Source of the DNA: Nitrospirota bacterium | GTDB lineage: Bacteria > Nitrospirota > Thermodesulfovibrionia > Thermodesulfovibrionales > UBA6898 | Length of the DNA: 64,000 bases | Direction of reading: 5' to 3' | Assembly (NCBI GenBank): GCA_016215155.1 | Contig: JACRLQ010000008.1 | Location: forward strand, 145,705-209,704 | Part shown: piece by piece, positions 9,524-22,938 of the stretch | Layout: the number at the start of each line of letters is the position of its first letter | How positions within the stretch are numbered: the first letter of the stretch is position 1 | Made by a program: the position numbers and the translations under genes | Notes under the pieces: model-generated | Databases searched by the model: none | What the model was told of the DNA's origin: nothing | What the model saw: the letters and a program-made list of their open reading frames with translations, nothing else

Positions 9524-10042
9524 CTGAACAAGCAAGAAAAGGCAGTACAAATAGCTGACCTTAAGGACAAATTCTCGAAGGCAAAAGCGGTTGTATTTAC
9601 GGACTACAAGGGTATGACCGTCGCTGAACTCACCCAGCTCAGAATCCTGCTTAAAAAGTCGTCTCTCGATTACGGTATTGTTAAAAATACACTTGCCAGG
9701 ATCGCGTCCAGGGACACCGGTGTCGCCGTGGCGGAAGAGCATTTTAAAGGACCGGTAGGCATGGCGATAGGCTATGACGATCCTGTTTTGGTCGTAAAGA
9801 AGATCCTCGAATTTTCAAAAGGCAATGAAAAGCTGAAAGTCAAAGGCGCCGTTGTCGAGGGCAGGTTCTGCGGGGCGAAAGAGGTCAAGGAGATCGCCGA
9901 ACTTCCGTCAAGGGAGATTCTTCTTTCGATGATGGCCGGCGCATTCCAGGCACCGCTTTCGAAGATGGCAGGCGCTCTGGTGGCAACGGTCACAAGCTTT
10001 GCATACGCCGCCACGGCCCTTAACAGCAAGAAAAGCAACTAA
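9524..10042 (+). CDS. rplJ: 50S ribosomal protein L10, predicted CTG start
   Basis: Base of the L12 stalk, which binds 23S rRNA and several L7/L12 dimers and represses its own mRNA. The conserved N terminus (initiator followed by NKQEKAVQIADLKDKFSKA, then FTDYKGMTVAELTQLR) begins at a CTG codon at 9524. A perfect AAGGAGG (9511-9517) sits 6 nt before it. No ATG, GTG or TTG occurs at this point; the first ATG (9614) lies 30 codons inside the conserved domain and has no ribosome site. With the CTG start the protein is 172 residues, the family norm. The C terminus that carries L12 dimers ends ATALNSKKSN. It is followed after 36 nt by rplL. Confidence 0.93.
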   Translation: MNKQEKAVQIADLKDKFSKAKAVVFTDYKGMTVAELTQLRILLKKSSLDYGIVKNTLARIASRDTGVAVAEEHFKGPVGMAIGYDDPVLVVKKILEFSKGNEKLKVKGAVVEGRFCGAKEVKEIAELPSREILLSMMAGAFQAPLSKMAGALVATVTSFAYAATALNSKKSN

Positions 10043-10078
10043 AAAATAAAACAGAGTTAAACCAAGGAGGTTTTTATA

Positions 10079-10456
10079 ATGTCTGTCACAAAGGAACAGG
10101 TTTTTGAATTTATCGATAACATGACCATTCTGGACATGTCAAAGTTCATAAAGGAGTTTGAGGAGAGATACGGCGTGACCGCAGCCGCACCTATGGCGGT
10201 GGCCGCCGCTGCGCCCGCCGCTGCTGCCGCTGTAGCTGAAGAGAAGACCAGCTTCGATGTCATACTCTCAGGCGCGGGAGACAAGAAGATACAGGTGATC
10301 AAGGTCGTCAGAGAACTTACCGGTCTCGGACTCAAGGAGGCCAAGGACCTGGTTGACGGCGCTCCAAAGCCGGTCAAAACCGGAGTATCCAAGGAAGAGT
10401 CCGCCTCGATGAAGGCGAAGCTTGAAGAGCAGGGAGCGATTGTAGAGATTAAATAG
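10079..10456 (+). CDS. rplL: 50S ribosomal protein L7/L12
   Basis: Multicopy stalk protein that recruits translational GTPases. At 125 residues it has the usual length. It has the N-terminal dimerisation helix pair ([20 protein letters not shown]), an Ala-rich flexible hinge ([12 protein letters not shown] region) and the globular C-terminal domain with [20 protein letters not shown]. The ribosome site AAGGAGG lies upstream of ATG 10079. An attenuator-like hairpin follows before rpoB. Confidence 0.98.
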   Translation: MSVTKEQVFEFIDNMTILDMSKFIKEFEERYGVTAAAPMAVAAAAPAAAAAVAEEKTSFDVILSGAGDKKIQVIKVVRELTGLGLKEAKDLVDGAPKPVKTGVSKEESASMKAKLEEQGAIVEIK

Positions 10457-10479
10457 TTTTCCTAATTTTAACGGGGAAA

Positions 10480-10518
10480 CGGAGACAGGGAGCACCGGCT
10501 TCCTGTCTCCGGTTTTCT
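10480..10518 (+). terminator. Attenuator-like hairpin between rplL and rpoB
   Basis: The perfect 10-bp stem CGGAGACAGG (10480-10489) / CCTGTCTCCG (10502-10511) with a 12-nt loop is followed by GTTTTCTGTTTT. A partial terminator at this place is known in other bacteria, where it lowers rpoBC expression relative to the ribosomal stalk genes. Its efficiency here is inferred. Confidence 0.65.
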
Positions 10519-10552
10519 GTTTTCCCGCATCATTTATCGGGGAAGGAGATAT

Positions 10553-13500
10553 ATGGCAAGGGTGCTTAGAGAAAGAAAAAGTTTTGGAAAAGTGCCTCAG
10601 TTCCTTGAGGTGCCGAACCTTATCGAGATACAGAAACGGTCGTACGACAAATTTCTGCAGAAAGATGTGCCTCTGGACAAGAGGGAGGACACCGGGCTTC
10701 AGGCGGCCCTGCTTAGTGTATTCCCGATTTCGGACTACAATGAAACGGCCGAAATAGAGATTATAGGATATACGGTCGGAGAACCCAAATATAGTGTCAG
10801 GGAGTGCCTGCAGAAGGGCACGACCTTTGCCGCGCCAATAAAGACGAAAGTAAGGCTGAACCTGTTCGAGATCGATACGGCCGGCAAAAAGAAGCTCAAG
10901 GAGGCCAAGGAACAGGAAGTATATATCGGCGAGATGCCTTTAATGACGGATACGGGGACATTTATTATAAACGGGACCGAGCGGGTTGTCGTTAGTCAGC
11001 TCCATCGCTCTCCCGGTGTTTTCTTCAGCCATGACAAAGGAAAGACGCACGCAAGCGGCCGGCTGCTTTATTCCGCAAGGGTAATCCCGTCCCGCGGTTC
11101 CTGGCTGGATTTTGAATTTGACGCGAAAGATATCCTTTATGTGAGGATCGACAGGCGCAAGAAGCTCCCCGCGACTATCGTTCTTAAGGCCCTCGGATAT
11201 TCCAATGAGGACCTCCTTAAGACATTTTATCCGGTGGACACCATTGTGATAAAGGGAAGCAGGGATTTTTCCATAGAGATCAGCAGTGTGCTGGCAGGTC
11301 AGAAGTCTTCAAAAAATATCATGTCTTCCGACGGCAAAGAGGTGATCGTCAAGGAAGGCAGCAAGATCACCAAGGGCGCGCTCAAGAAGATGGAGGCGGC
11401 CGGGATAAAGACGATCCCCATCACCAAGGAAGAGATAGTCGGCAGGATCACGCTTAAGGATATCGTAGATCCCACGACGGGCGAAATAATACTTGAGGGC
11501 AATGAGGTGCTTGGCGAAGAGGCGTTCAACAAGGTCCTTGCGACCAAGATGGACAGACTGAACCTGCTTTTTATAGACAACGTGCATTATCTCTCGTCCC
11601 TCAGGGACACACTTCTTACTGACAAGGTCCATAACCAGGAAGAGGCGCTTATCGAGATTTACAAGAAGCTGAGGCCTGGTGAGCCGCCTACGATAAGGGC
11701 TGCGAGAGATCTGTTTAACGGGCTCTTTTTTGACCCTAAACGCTACGACCTTTCGCCCGTCGGCAGGTTGAAACTTAACAAAAGACTCGGACTCGATGTC
11801 GGTCTTGAGACCAAGGTCCTCACGGACAAGGACATCGTCGAGATAGTCAGGTATATTCTGAGCCTGAGGACCGGCAAGGGAGAGGTTGACGACATCGACC
11901 ATCTCGGCAACAGAAGGATCCGGGGAATCGGCGAACTCCTCGAAAACCAGTTCAGGATAGGGCTGGTAAGAATGGAGCGGGCCATCAAGGAAAAGATGAC
12001 CCTGACCGAACTTGAGACCGCGATGCCCCACGACCTCATAAACTCCAAGCCGGTTATGGCGGCGATAAAGGAATTTTTCGGTTCGAGTCAGCTGAGCCAG
12101 TTTATGGACCAGACGAACCTCCTTTCGGAGATCACCCACAAGAGGAGACTCTCCGCACTCGGTCCCGGCGGTCTGACCAGGGAAAGGGCAGGGTTCGAGG
12201 TCAGGGACGTCCATCCGACACATTACGGGCGGATATGCCCGATCGAGACACCTGAAGGCCCGAACATCGGTCTTATCACCTCGCTTGCTTCATACGCGAG
12301 GGTGAACGACTACGGGTTCATCGAGGCGCCCTACAGGAAGATCGAAAACGGCAGGGTAACGCAGAAGGTCGATTTCTTTTCGGCGATTGACGGTGAAAAA
12401 TACATGATTGCGGAGGCAACCTCCGCTGTCGATAAAAAAGGGAACCTGATAGGAGAATCCGTCTCCACCAGGCAGGGCGGTGACTTCAGAATGGTGACGC
12501 CACAGGAAGTTCAGTATATGGACGTGTCACCCAAACAGGTAGTAGGTATATCCGCCGCGCTTATCCCGTTTCTCGAAAACGACGACGCAAACAGGGCCCT
12601 TATGGGTTCTAACATGCAGAGGCAGGCCGTGCCGCTTCTGAAGCCGAGCGCCCCGATAGTCGGTACAGGCATGGAGTATGTTGCCGCCAGGGACTCCGGC
12701 GCGCTTGTCGTTGCCAAAAGGGAAGGCAGGGTCGAGAGCGTCGACGCATCCAGGATCGTCGTCAGGGTCACGGGTGAGGAAACCGGTGTCGATATCTATA
12801 GTCTGATAAAGTTCCAGAGGTCCAACCAGGCGACCTGCATTAACCAGAGACCGATCGTAAATGTCGGCGATATGGTTGAAAAGGGAGACATTTTGGCGGA
12901 CGGCCAGTCAACGGACCTCGGTGATCTCGCCCTCGGGCAGAACGTGCTCGTGGCCTTCATGCCGTGGGGCGGGTATAACTTCGAGGACGCGATACTCTTG
13001 AGCGAAAGGCTTGTGAAGGAAGACATATACACTTCCGTGCATATAGAAGAGTTCGAGGTCGAGGCGAGAGAGACAAAGCTCGGGTCTGAGGAGATAACCA
13101 GGGACATTCCAAACTTTGGAGAAGAGGCCCTCAAAGACCTGGACGAAAGCGGCATTATAAGGATCGGCGCCGAAGTCAAGCCGGGAGATATCCTGGTCGG
13201 AAAGGTCACGCCCAAGGGCGAGACCCAGCTGACCCCTGAAGAAAAGCTGCTCAGGGCCATCTTCGGTGAAAAGGCCGAGGAGGTAAAAGAGAGCTGTCTT
13301 TACGTTCCCCCGGGTATCGAGGGCACGGTGGTCGACGCGAGGATCTTCTCCCGGAAGGGGATAGCAAAGGACGTCCGCGCAAAGAGCATAGAAGACGATG
13401 ATATACAGCGGCTCCAGAGGGACCTTGAAGAAGAGATCAAGGTGATCAAGGAAGAGAAGTTCAAGAAGATCAGGTCACTGCTTGCGGGCCAGCGCGCTGC

Positions 13501-14554
13501 CGAAGACGTGAGGCATCCAAAGACGAAGGAGTTTATCTTCTCAAAGGGCAAGCTGATAAACGAAAAACACCTAGAGAGCGTCAAGGACGAACACCTTATA
13601 AGGATCAAGGTCGACAAGGCCGATCTGCAGGAAAAGATCGAACAGGTCAACTCTGACGCCAATCACTCCATAAAGGTGCTTGAGGCGAAGTACGATGAGA
13701 AGGTCGAGCGGGTCAGGAAGGGCGACGAACTGCCTCCCGGGGTGAACAAGCTCATCAAGGTCTATATAGCCATGAAGCGGAAGGTCCAGATCGGGGACAA
13801 GATGGCCGGCCGTCACGGCAACAAAGGCGTTGTCGCGACTGTAATGCCTGAAGAAGATATGCCTTTTCTGCCTGATGGCACGCCGGTGGATGTTGTGCTG
13901 AACCCCCTGGGTGTCCCTTCCCGTATGAACGTAGGGCAGATACTCGAGACCCATCTCGGGCTGGCTTCTAAAATGCTGGGGCTGCATGTCGCTACCCCTG
14001 TTTTTGAGGGCGCCAAAGAGTCTGAGATCAGAAAGATGCTCGAGGAAGCCAACATGCCTGTCAGGGTACAGGGCATTGATACGAGGCTGATGGAGCCGGT
14101 CGAAAAGAAGGACCGCGAAAAGCCGATGCCGGGGCAGGTGGAGCTTCGTGACGGCAAGACGGGCGAGATGTTCGAGAGGCCGGTTACAATCGGATATACC
14201 TATATGCTTAAGCTCCACCATCTGGTCGATGACAAGATCCACGCCAGGTCGATCGGGCCATATTCGCTGGTGACCCAGCAGCCCCTTGGAGGAAAGGCCC
14301 AGTTCGGCGGACAGAGGCTGGGAGAGATGGAAGTCTGGGCACTCGAAGGCTACGGCGCTGCATATACGCTCCAGGAATTCCTTACAGTCAAAAGCGATGA
14401 CGTTACCGGAAGGGCCAGGATGTATGAGGCCATCGTTAAAGGAGATGCCACGCTGGAGCCCGGCGTCCCCGAATCTTTCCACGTATTAATAAAAGAACTC
14501 CAGAGTCTCGGACTTGACGTAGAGCTTCTGGAGAAAAAGAAAAAGGGGGAATAG
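10553..14554 (+). CDS. rpoB: RNA polymerase beta subunit
   Basis: Catalytic core subunit, 1,333 residues. It opens [20 protein letters not shown]. The rifampicin-pocket region ([20 protein letters not shown], then [10 protein letters not shown]) and the [15 protein letters not shown] motif are intact. The active-site segments [14 protein letters not shown] and [12 protein letters not shown] and the clamp-connecting [21 protein letters not shown] are also present. The rifampicin-contact residues look wild type (D, H, R and S of [15 protein letters not shown]). The start ATG 10553 follows GGGGAAGGAG. The stop is immediately followed by the rpoC start with no spacer, so the two are translationally coupled. 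Confidence 0.98.
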   Translation: MARVLRERKSFGKVPQFLEVPNLIEIQKRSYDKFLQKDVPLDKREDTGLQAALLSVFPISDYNETAEIEIIGYTVGEPKYSVRECLQKGTTFAAPIKTKVRLNLFEIDTAGKKKLKEAKEQEVYIGEMPLMTDTGTFIINGTERVVVSQLHRSPGVFFSHDKGKTHASGRLLYSARVIPSRGSWLDFEFDAKDILYVRIDRRKKLPATIVLKALGYSNEDLLKTFYPVDTIVIKGSRDFSIEISSVLAGQKSSKNIMSSDGKEVIVKEGSKITKGALKKMEAAGIKTIPITKEEIVGRITLKDIVDPTTGEIILEGNEVLGEEAFNKVLATKMDRLNLLFIDNVHYLSSLRDTLLTDKVHNQEEALIEIYKKLRPGEPPTIRAARDLFNGLFFDPKRYDLSPVGRLKLNKRLGLDVGLETKVLTDKDIVEIVRYILSLRTGKGEVDDIDHLGNRRIRGIGELLENQFRIGLVRMERAIKEKMTLTELETAMPHDLINSKPVMAAIKEFFGSSQLSQFMDQTNLLSEITHKRRLSALGPGGLTRERAGFEVRDVHPTHYGRICPIETPEGPNIGLITSLASYARVNDYGFIEAPYRKIENGRVTQKVDFFSAIDGEKYMIAEATSAVDKKGNLIGESVSTRQGGDFRMVTPQEVQYMDVSPKQVVGISAALIPFLENDDANRALMGSNMQRQAVPLLKPSAPIVGTGMEYVAARDSGALVVAKREGRVESVDASRIVVRVTGEETGVDIYSLIKFQRSNQATCINQRPIVNVGDMVEKGDILADGQSTDLGDLALGQNVLVAFMPWGGYNFEDAILLSERLVKEDIYTSVHIEEFEVEARETKLGSEEITRDIPNFGEEALKDLDESGIIRIGAEVKPGDILVGKVTPKGETQLTPEEKLLRAIFGEKAEEVKESCLYVPPGIEGTVVDARIFSRKGIAKDVRAKSIEDDDIQRLQRDLEEEIKVIKEEKFKKIRSLLAGQRAAEDVRHPKTKEFIFSKGKLINEKHLESVKDEHLIRIKVDKADLQEKIEQVNSDANHSIKVLEAKYDEKVERVRKGDELPPGVNKLIKVYIAMKRKVQIGDKMAGRHGNKGVVATVMPEEDMPFLPDGTPVDVVLNPLGVPSRMNVGQILETHLGLASKMLGLHVATPVFEGAKESEIRKMLEEANMPVRVQGIDTRLMEPVEKKDREKPMPGQVELRDGKTGEMFERPVTIGYTYMLKLHHLVDDKIHARSIGPYSLVTQQPLGGKAQFGGQRLGEMEVWALEGYGAAYTLQEFLTVKSDDVTGRARMYEAIVKGDATLEPGVPESFHVLIKELQSLGLDVELLEKKKKGE

Positions 14555-18661
<4,107 letters not shown>

Positions 18662-18686
18662 ACAGAACACTTCTATAGTATTTATT

Positions 18687-18721
18687 AGAAGCCCCCTGAA
18701 GCTTTGCTTCAGGGGGCTTCT
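18687..18721 (+). terminator. Strong intrinsic-type terminator after rpoC
   Basis: A perfect 16-bp stem AGAAGCCCCCTGAAGC / GCTTCAGGGGGCTTCT with a 3-nt TTT loop. No long U tract follows, but the stem is the strongest hairpin seen in the window and sits 25 nt after the rpoC stop. Confidence 0.85.
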
Positions 18722-18841
18722 GCATCTTGCGGCATAGTTGTATGTTATCCGTCCTATCTTTCAATTTACCCCTTGTCATCTGGTATCATTAACGGATGGG
18801 AATCATTGAAATCATAAGGTATCCTTACATGCAGGCATCAT

Positions 18842-21292
18842 ATGCGCACTAATATCGTATTGTTCGGGCTGATTATTTTTGTGGTGTCCGTGATCATAAC
18901 CCTGAATATCTTCTTTCAGCAGAGTTACCAGGGGGAGATGGCCGAGCAGTTCAGCCGCGAAAAGCAGCTGATCGCGCGGTCGGTAGCAAAAAGTATCAGC
19001 GATGAGATCGAGCACCTTGAAGACGAAACGATAAGGTTTGCCCGCCTTCTTTCGGCCAGGGGACTGGAGAAAAGGGGTATAGATATTTTCGTAAAAGACA
19101 CCTTCTCGGAGATCGACGAGGACGAGGGGATCGTGCTTAAAATATTCGACAATAGCGGCAGTGTTCTGTTTAATTCGTCCGGCATGAAATCTGACGCCGA
19201 CGACGAGGAACATCTCGAACTCGCCAAACTTGTGCGGCCCGGCGAAGTCCAGTTTCACGATATGGTAGAGGAGGGACGGAAACTCGTGCTGATGACGCCG
19301 GCCGCCAAAAAAGGGGGCACGGCAAAAGGCTACATCATGATCGATATACCTCTCGACTCCATCAGCCGTAAATTCCTGGAGCCGATCAGGACCGGCAGCC
19401 GCGGCTACGCCTGGATGATGAACGGAAACGGGACGCTCCTGTATCATCCTACCGAAACCAGCATGGTCGGCAAGAACATCTACAGGGCCGACAAGACCTG
19501 TTTCGACTGCCACAAGTCGTTCGACCTCGAAAAGAAGATCCTGGGCAGCGACGAGAAGGGATTCAGCTCTTATATAGCCCCCAGGGGAGAGGACAAGATC
19601 ATCGCTTTTGCCCGCGCGAAGGTTTCCCATATGTCATGGATAATATGTGTTTCGATGCCATATTCGGAGGTCACCTTCAGTATCAGAAAGAGCATGCAGC
19701 TTCATTCTCTTTTGGCCATATCGATCTTTCTTACCACCCTGGCGTTTGCCTTTGCCGTGGTGTCTATGAACAGGCAGAGGATAAAGGCCGAGGAGAAGGC
19801 GAAGCACCTGGAGACCCACCAGCAGCTCGAAAAAGAGATCCTGCAGACGAAGGACTACCTCGAAAATATACTGGAGAGCACCGAGTCGAAGATCATGGTG
19901 CTTGACAGGGAGATGAAAATAAAGATGATAAATTCAGCCCAGGAGCGGATCTGCGCCGCAAGCAAACGGGACATCGTAGGGCAGGACTTCTTCAAGGTCT
20001 TTCCGATGGACCGGGACAAAGACCTCGAATCCATGAAAAATATACTTGTCCGGTGCCTAAACGGCTTAAGCCACAGGATAAGCAATTATCATTTTCATGA
20101 GGGAGACAGGACACTTTTTCTGAACATCAGCATCAACCCGCTTGTCATACATGGCGAAATAGAAGGCATAATACTTTCGAGCAGTGATGTCACCGAGGAG
20201 GTCAAGCTCAAGACGAAGATCCAGGAGTACGCCCTGCGGCTCGAAGAGATGGTGGTCACAAGGACGGATGAGCTCAGGGGAGAGAAGGAAAAGCTGGACG
20301 CGATCGTAAGCGCCATCGAAGGCGGGCTCTGCGTCTTCGACAAGGGGAAAGAGACCGCGGTATGGGCCAACAGGACTATCCAGGACTGGATAGGGAAGCA
20401 GGAACAGGATGGGATTACCCTGTCGGATATTTACGGCGGAGACGCCCTTTACAATGCGATCGTCGACAACCGCCTGCTCCGGGAGGTACTCTACCGCGAG
20501 TTTGGAAACAGAAAGGGCTATTTCCAGATCACCTCGACCCCCATCGTCGCCCCCGCCGGCCACGGCAGGACGCTCATACTGATCCAGGACATAACCGAGA
20601 TGAAGAGGATGGAAGAAAGGATGATGAATTCCGAGAAGCTGTCCGCGCTTGCGAGGATCTCCGCGGGAGTGGCCCATGAGATAGGGAACCCCCTGACGTC
20701 GATATCGTCATATGTGCAGATCCTGAGGGAGATGGAGCACGACGAGTTTACCAGGGAGAGCCTCGATACCATAGCAAAACACATAAACAGGATCGCCGAT
20801 ATCGTGAGGCAGATGTCGAGTTTTACAAAGACCAGGGCCTCCGACCTCAGGCATTATGACGTCGATAATCTCGTCAACCAGACCCTGGACCTGGTCAAAT
20901 ACGACAAGCGCATGAAACACATCCGCACCAGCAAAGATATCCCGCCGGGCCTGCCGCATGTAGCGGCCGATGAGACGCAGCTTATACAGGTGCTCATGAA
21001 TATCATTTTGAACGCGGCCGACGCCATGCCCAGCGGAGGTGAACTGAATATACAAGCGAAGAGGATGGAAAGCGAAATCGAGATAGCGGTAACGGATTCC
21101 GGCAGCGGCATCCCGACAGAGTATCTCGAAAAGATATTCGACCCTTTTTTTACGACAAAGGAGATGGGCACGGGGCTCGGGCTTGCGGTAAGCTATAGTA
21201 TAATAAAAAGTTACCAGGGGGACATCCTGGTCGAAAACAGGCCCGAGGGCGGGACTATTTTCAGGATCAGGCTGCCATATTATGAAAGCTGA
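18842..21292 (+). CDS. Sensor histidine kinase with periplasmic haem-c motif and two PAS domains
   Basis: Membrane two-component kinase, 816 residues. The first transmembrane helix is at residues about 5-25. It is followed by a periplasmic Cache-like sensor of about 260 residues containing CFDCH (C220, C223, H224), a c-type haem attachment motif. The second helix is near residues 285-310. Then come a coiled coil, PAS 1 (about 335-450), a coiled coil, PAS 2 (about 485-595), a HisKA box with the phospho-acceptor in AHEIGNP (H612), the N box MNIILNAADAMP and G boxes DSGSGIP and GTGLGLAVSYS. All catalytic motifs are intact. It ends LPYYES. The last codons lie inside an 18-bp repeat that also forms the start of the partner regulator 3.5 kb away. 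ATG 18842 lacks a clear ribosome site. The haem suggests redox or gas sensing; the ligand is unknown. Confidence 0.9.
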   Translation: MRTNIVLFGLIIFVVSVIITLNIFFQQSYQGEMAEQFSREKQLIARSVAKSISDEIEHLEDETIRFARLLSARGLEKRGIDIFVKDTFSEIDEDEGIVLKIFDNSGSVLFNSSGMKSDADDEEHLELAKLVRPGEVQFHDMVEEGRKLVLMTPAAKKGGTAKGYIMIDIPLDSISRKFLEPIRTGSRGYAWMMNGNGTLLYHPTETSMVGKNIYRADKTCFDCHKSFDLEKKILGSDEKGFSSYIAPRGEDKIIAFARAKVSHMSWIICVSMPYSEVTFSIRKSMQLHSLLAISIFLTTLAFAFAVVSMNRQRIKAEEKAKHLETHQQLEKEILQTKDYLENILESTESKIMVLDREMKIKMINSAQERICAASKRDIVGQDFFKVFPMDRDKDLESMKNILVRCLNGLSHRISNYHFHEGDRTLFLNISINPLVIHGEIEGIILSSSDVTEEVKLKTKIQEYALRLEEMVVTRTDELRGEKEKLDAIVSAIEGGLCVFDKGKETAVWANRTIQDWIGKQEQDGITLSDIYGGDALYNAIVDNRLLREVLYREFGNRKGYFQITSTPIVAPAGHGRTLILIQDITEMKRMEERMMNSEKLSALARISAGVAHEIGNPLTSISSYVQILREMEHDEFTRESLDTIAKHINRIADIVRQMSSFTKTRASDLRHYDVDNLVNQTLDLVKYDKRMKHIRTSKDIPPGLPHVAADETQLIQVLMNIILNAADAMPSGGELNIQAKRMESEIEIAVTDSGSGIPTEYLEKIFDPFFTTKEMGTGLGLAVSYSIIKSYQGDILVENRPEGGTIFRIRLPYYES
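21273..21290 (+). repeat. Left 18-bp direct repeat (attL-like)
   Basis: TGCCATATTATGAAAGCT, identical to 24767-24784. It covers the final codons of the sensor kinase. The base after it differs between copies (G here, A on the right), which changes the kinase stop from TAA to TGA. Confidence 0.85.
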
Positions 21293-21446
21293 CATTAAAG
21301 GCCTTCACACAGCATCACCTGATATCACACAGTGTTATTTTATGCGGGTTTGCAGTTTTCTGAACATCCGGTGATACCGTATATCATCAGGTGAAGTACT
21401 AAAAAACTACATAATATTTTTCCTCTGTTAAAATAGGGTATCAGGA
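21288..21446 (+). repeat. Element repeat, copy 1
   Basis: An imperfect repeat of about 150 bp starting GCTGACATTAAAGGCC and ending with the ACATAATATTTTT...GTTAAAATAGGGTATCAGG segment. It shares its left part with copy 2 (22059-22208), with only a few differences over the first 85 bp, and its right part with copy 3 (22682-22750). It contains CATCACCTGAT facing ATCCGGTGATA, the degenerate form of the inverted repeat that is perfect in copy 2. The 303-nt gap 21293-21595 holds only this repeat and a promoter-like run with three TTGAC boxes near 21503-21535. Confidence 0.8.
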
Positions 21447-21595
21447 GATGCTGCTAAGCATGCCCAGGTAAACTATAAAACCGGACATTTCTATTTTGCC
21501 TTGACATCAGTTGACTTTTCCGTTGACATTTTATTAGGCCTATGGCAACATTATAAAAATATTTTTTATGGTTATATCTGCTAGGAGGTAATAGC

Positions 21596-22051
21596 ATGAC
21601 TACGAAGATAGCAATATTGACTGTTGTTTTTATTGTTTTAGCGTCGGGGGCCTATGCGGAGTCAGGGATTGAAGTGAACGGGGATCTCAAAATAGGTGGA
21701 TCAGGTGTGCTCAGATTTCCCGACGGAACATATCAAAACAGTGCCGCAAGAATGATATATGGCACTGTTGGAAGTAACGGAACCATCTACACGGGGACTG
21801 GATTTTCGGTTACACATACAGGCGGAACCGGAGGCTATTTGCTGACATTTGCTGCGGATGCCATTCCCATCAGTTGCCAGGTAACTGCCGCGAGTACTTA
21901 TGACACTCTTTGTAATATTTATACAACCAAATTTTCATGTGGTACAGAGTGCCTGCCTAATAACAGGGCTAGCGTTTCTTGCGGGTTTAACCTCGCTTCT
22001 ACGGATAACGCAGTTGATTCTAGTTTTCAGTTCCTGTGTTTTATGCAATAG
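21596..22051 (+). CDS. Small secreted protein with FPDGT motif
   Basis: 151 residues with a clear signal peptide: a short basic start, the hydrophobic core IAILTVVFIVLASGA and a likely cleavage after AYA. The mature part begins ESGIEVNGDLKIGGSGVLRF and contains the FPDGTYQNSAA motif, which recurs in bacterial secreted and tail-fibre-like repeat proteins. It has five or more cysteines in its C-terminal half, suggesting disulfides. A strong AGGAGG lies 6-7 nt before ATG 21596. It lies inside the integrated element downstream of repeat copy 1. Function unknown. Confidence 0.7.
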   Translation: MTTKIAILTVVFIVLASGAYAESGIEVNGDLKIGGSGVLRFPDGTYQNSAARMIYGTVGSNGTIYTGTGFSVTHTGGTGGYLLTFAADAIPISCQVTAASTYDTLCNIYTTKFSCGTECLPNNRASVSCGFNLASTDNAVDSSFQFLCFMQ

Positions 22052-22058
22052 CCTAATC

Positions 22059-22208
22059 GCTGACATTAAAGGCCTTCACACAGTATCACCTGATATCACA
22101 CAGCGTTATTTTATGCGGGTCTGCAGTTTTCTGAACATCAGGTGATAGCAGGTATTATCAGGTGAACTACATAAAAACTACATAATTCTTTGTATATAGG
22201 GTATGATA
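22059..22208 (+). repeat. Element repeat, copy 2
   Basis: Starts GCTGACATTAAAGGCC directly after the secreted-protein gene. It contains a perfect 11-bp inverted repeat, TATCACCTGAT (22084-22094) and ATCAGGTGATA (22137-22147), spaced by 42 nt. A further ATCAGGTGAA occurs at 22158-22167. It leads into the TumE-like fragment at 22219. Confidence 0.8.
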
Positions 22209-22218
22209 TAACTACCAT

Positions 22219-22290
22219 ATGAAATCAGAGCTTATTCTCCATGACAAGGTTAAGTATGCGGGCGGGGGCATTTATCGAGAGGTGAACACT
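22219..22290 (+). pseudogene. N-terminal stub of a TumE/DUF6516-type toxin
   Basis: The 24 codons in frame before the antitoxin start read like the first strand and turn of DUF6516 (TumE) proteins (MKSELILHDKVKYAGG). In intact systems that toxin gene lies directly upstream of this kind of helix-turn-helix antitoxin. The rest of the toxin is missing, so the stub now runs in frame into the antitoxin. Recognition is by eye from a short stretch. Confidence 0.4.
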
Positions 22291-22671
22291 ATGAAGGTTA
22301 AGAATGTGACCATAGGGATAAAGAGCGTCAGGGATGTCTTAGAGGATACAGGAGATGTTATGGCCCGGATCGAGCGCGGGGAGCGGGTAAGCAGGAGAAA
22401 GCCGGGTGTCTATTTCGAGAATCTTGATGTTATGCGAAAGGCGATAACAGCCGAACGGCTGCGACTTCTTAAGGTCATCAAGGATAATCACCCGGAATCA
22501 CTGTATGCGCTGGCAAAGATGCTTGAAAGGAACCTGAAAAACGTATCGGATGATGTCAGGTATCTTGCTGATTTGGGCCTGATAGAACTTGCCAAGGGCA
22601 AGACCAACGGACGCGAAAAGACAACGCCTATTGTCCGATATGAAAAAATCAGGGTTGAGATAGCGGTATAG
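22291..22671 (+). CDS. HTH antitoxin-like DNA-binding protein (HVO_A0114/TumA type)
   Basis: 126 residues. The N-terminal part MKVKNVTIGIKSVRDVLED is followed by a C-terminal winged helix-turn-helix (LLKVIKDNHPESLYALAKML, then VSDDVRYLADLGLIEL). This layout matches HVO_A0114-family DNA-binding proteins that act as antitoxins to TumE/DUF6516 toxins. ATG 22291 is chosen because GAGAGGTG sits just upstream; the longer frame from 22219 carries the toxin stub. The cognate toxin is reduced to a stub, so the protein may now be an orphan regulator. The perfect inverted repeat in repeat copy 2 is a possible binding site. Confidence 0.7.
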   Translation: MKVKNVTIGIKSVRDVLEDTGDVMARIERGERVSRRKPGVYFENLDVMRKAITAERLRLLKVIKDNHPESLYALAKMLERNLKNVSDDVRYLADLGLIELAKGKTNGREKTTPIVRYEKIRVEIAV

Positions 22672-22681
22672 GGAGGTGTTC

Positions 22682-22750
22682 CCTGATATCACAGAGTGTT
22701 AAAAAACTACATAATATTTTTCCCTCTGTTAAAATAGGGCATCAGGAGGT
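22682..22750 (+). repeat. Element repeat, copy 3 (partial)
   Basis: Contains CCTGATATCACAGAGTGTT and then the same right-hand segment as copy 1 (AAAAAACTACATAATATTTTT, shown as shorter pieces AAAAAACTAC and ATAATATTTTT, then CTGTTAAAATAGGG). The middle palindromic part is deleted. It ends in ATCAGGAGG, which serves as the ribosome-binding site of the antitoxin at 22756. Confidence 0.75.
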
Positions 22751-22755
22751 GTACT

Positions 22756-22938
22756 ATGCAGGCCGTTGAAAGGGAAGAGCTGAAGGAAATCATGAGGGAA
22801 GTTATCCGGGAAGAAATGTTGACGCTCGCTCTGAACCTTATCCCTTATGTATCAGATGAAGAGCAGAAGGGAATGGAAGCCATGGCTATTGACCAGAGCG
22901 GGGACTTTGTAAGCGGTATGTCATGGCTTGGACGTTAG
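22756..22938 (+). CDS. Antitoxin of RelE-type pair
   Basis: Acidic protein of 60 residues. The amphipathic helical N terminus (REELKEIMREVIREEMLTLA) suits dimerisation or toxin binding. The C terminus (DFVSGMSWLGR) overlaps the toxin start by 16 nt. The ribosome site AGGAGG, supplied by repeat copy 3, lies 7 nt upstream. The antitoxin role is inferred from its size, charge and tight overlap with the toxin rather than from a named family. Confidence 0.7.
   Translation: MQAVEREELKEIMREVIREEMLTLALNLIPYVSDEEQKGMEAMAIDQSGDFVSGMSWLGR

Noticed and set aside
9614-10042. ATG start for rplJ at 9614
   Set aside because: It would remove 30 conserved N-terminal residues and lacks a ribosome site. The CTG at 9524 has a perfect one.
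21288-22208. CRISPR array
   Set aside because: Only two long similar copies plus one partial, with gene-sized spacing and no cas genes nearby.
21288-22750. Integron cassette array (attC-like repeats)
   Set aside because: The repeats are palindromic and gene-associated, but the core GTTRRRY/RYYYAAC boxes were not found and no integron integrase is present. The recombinase fragment is at the far end and of phage type.
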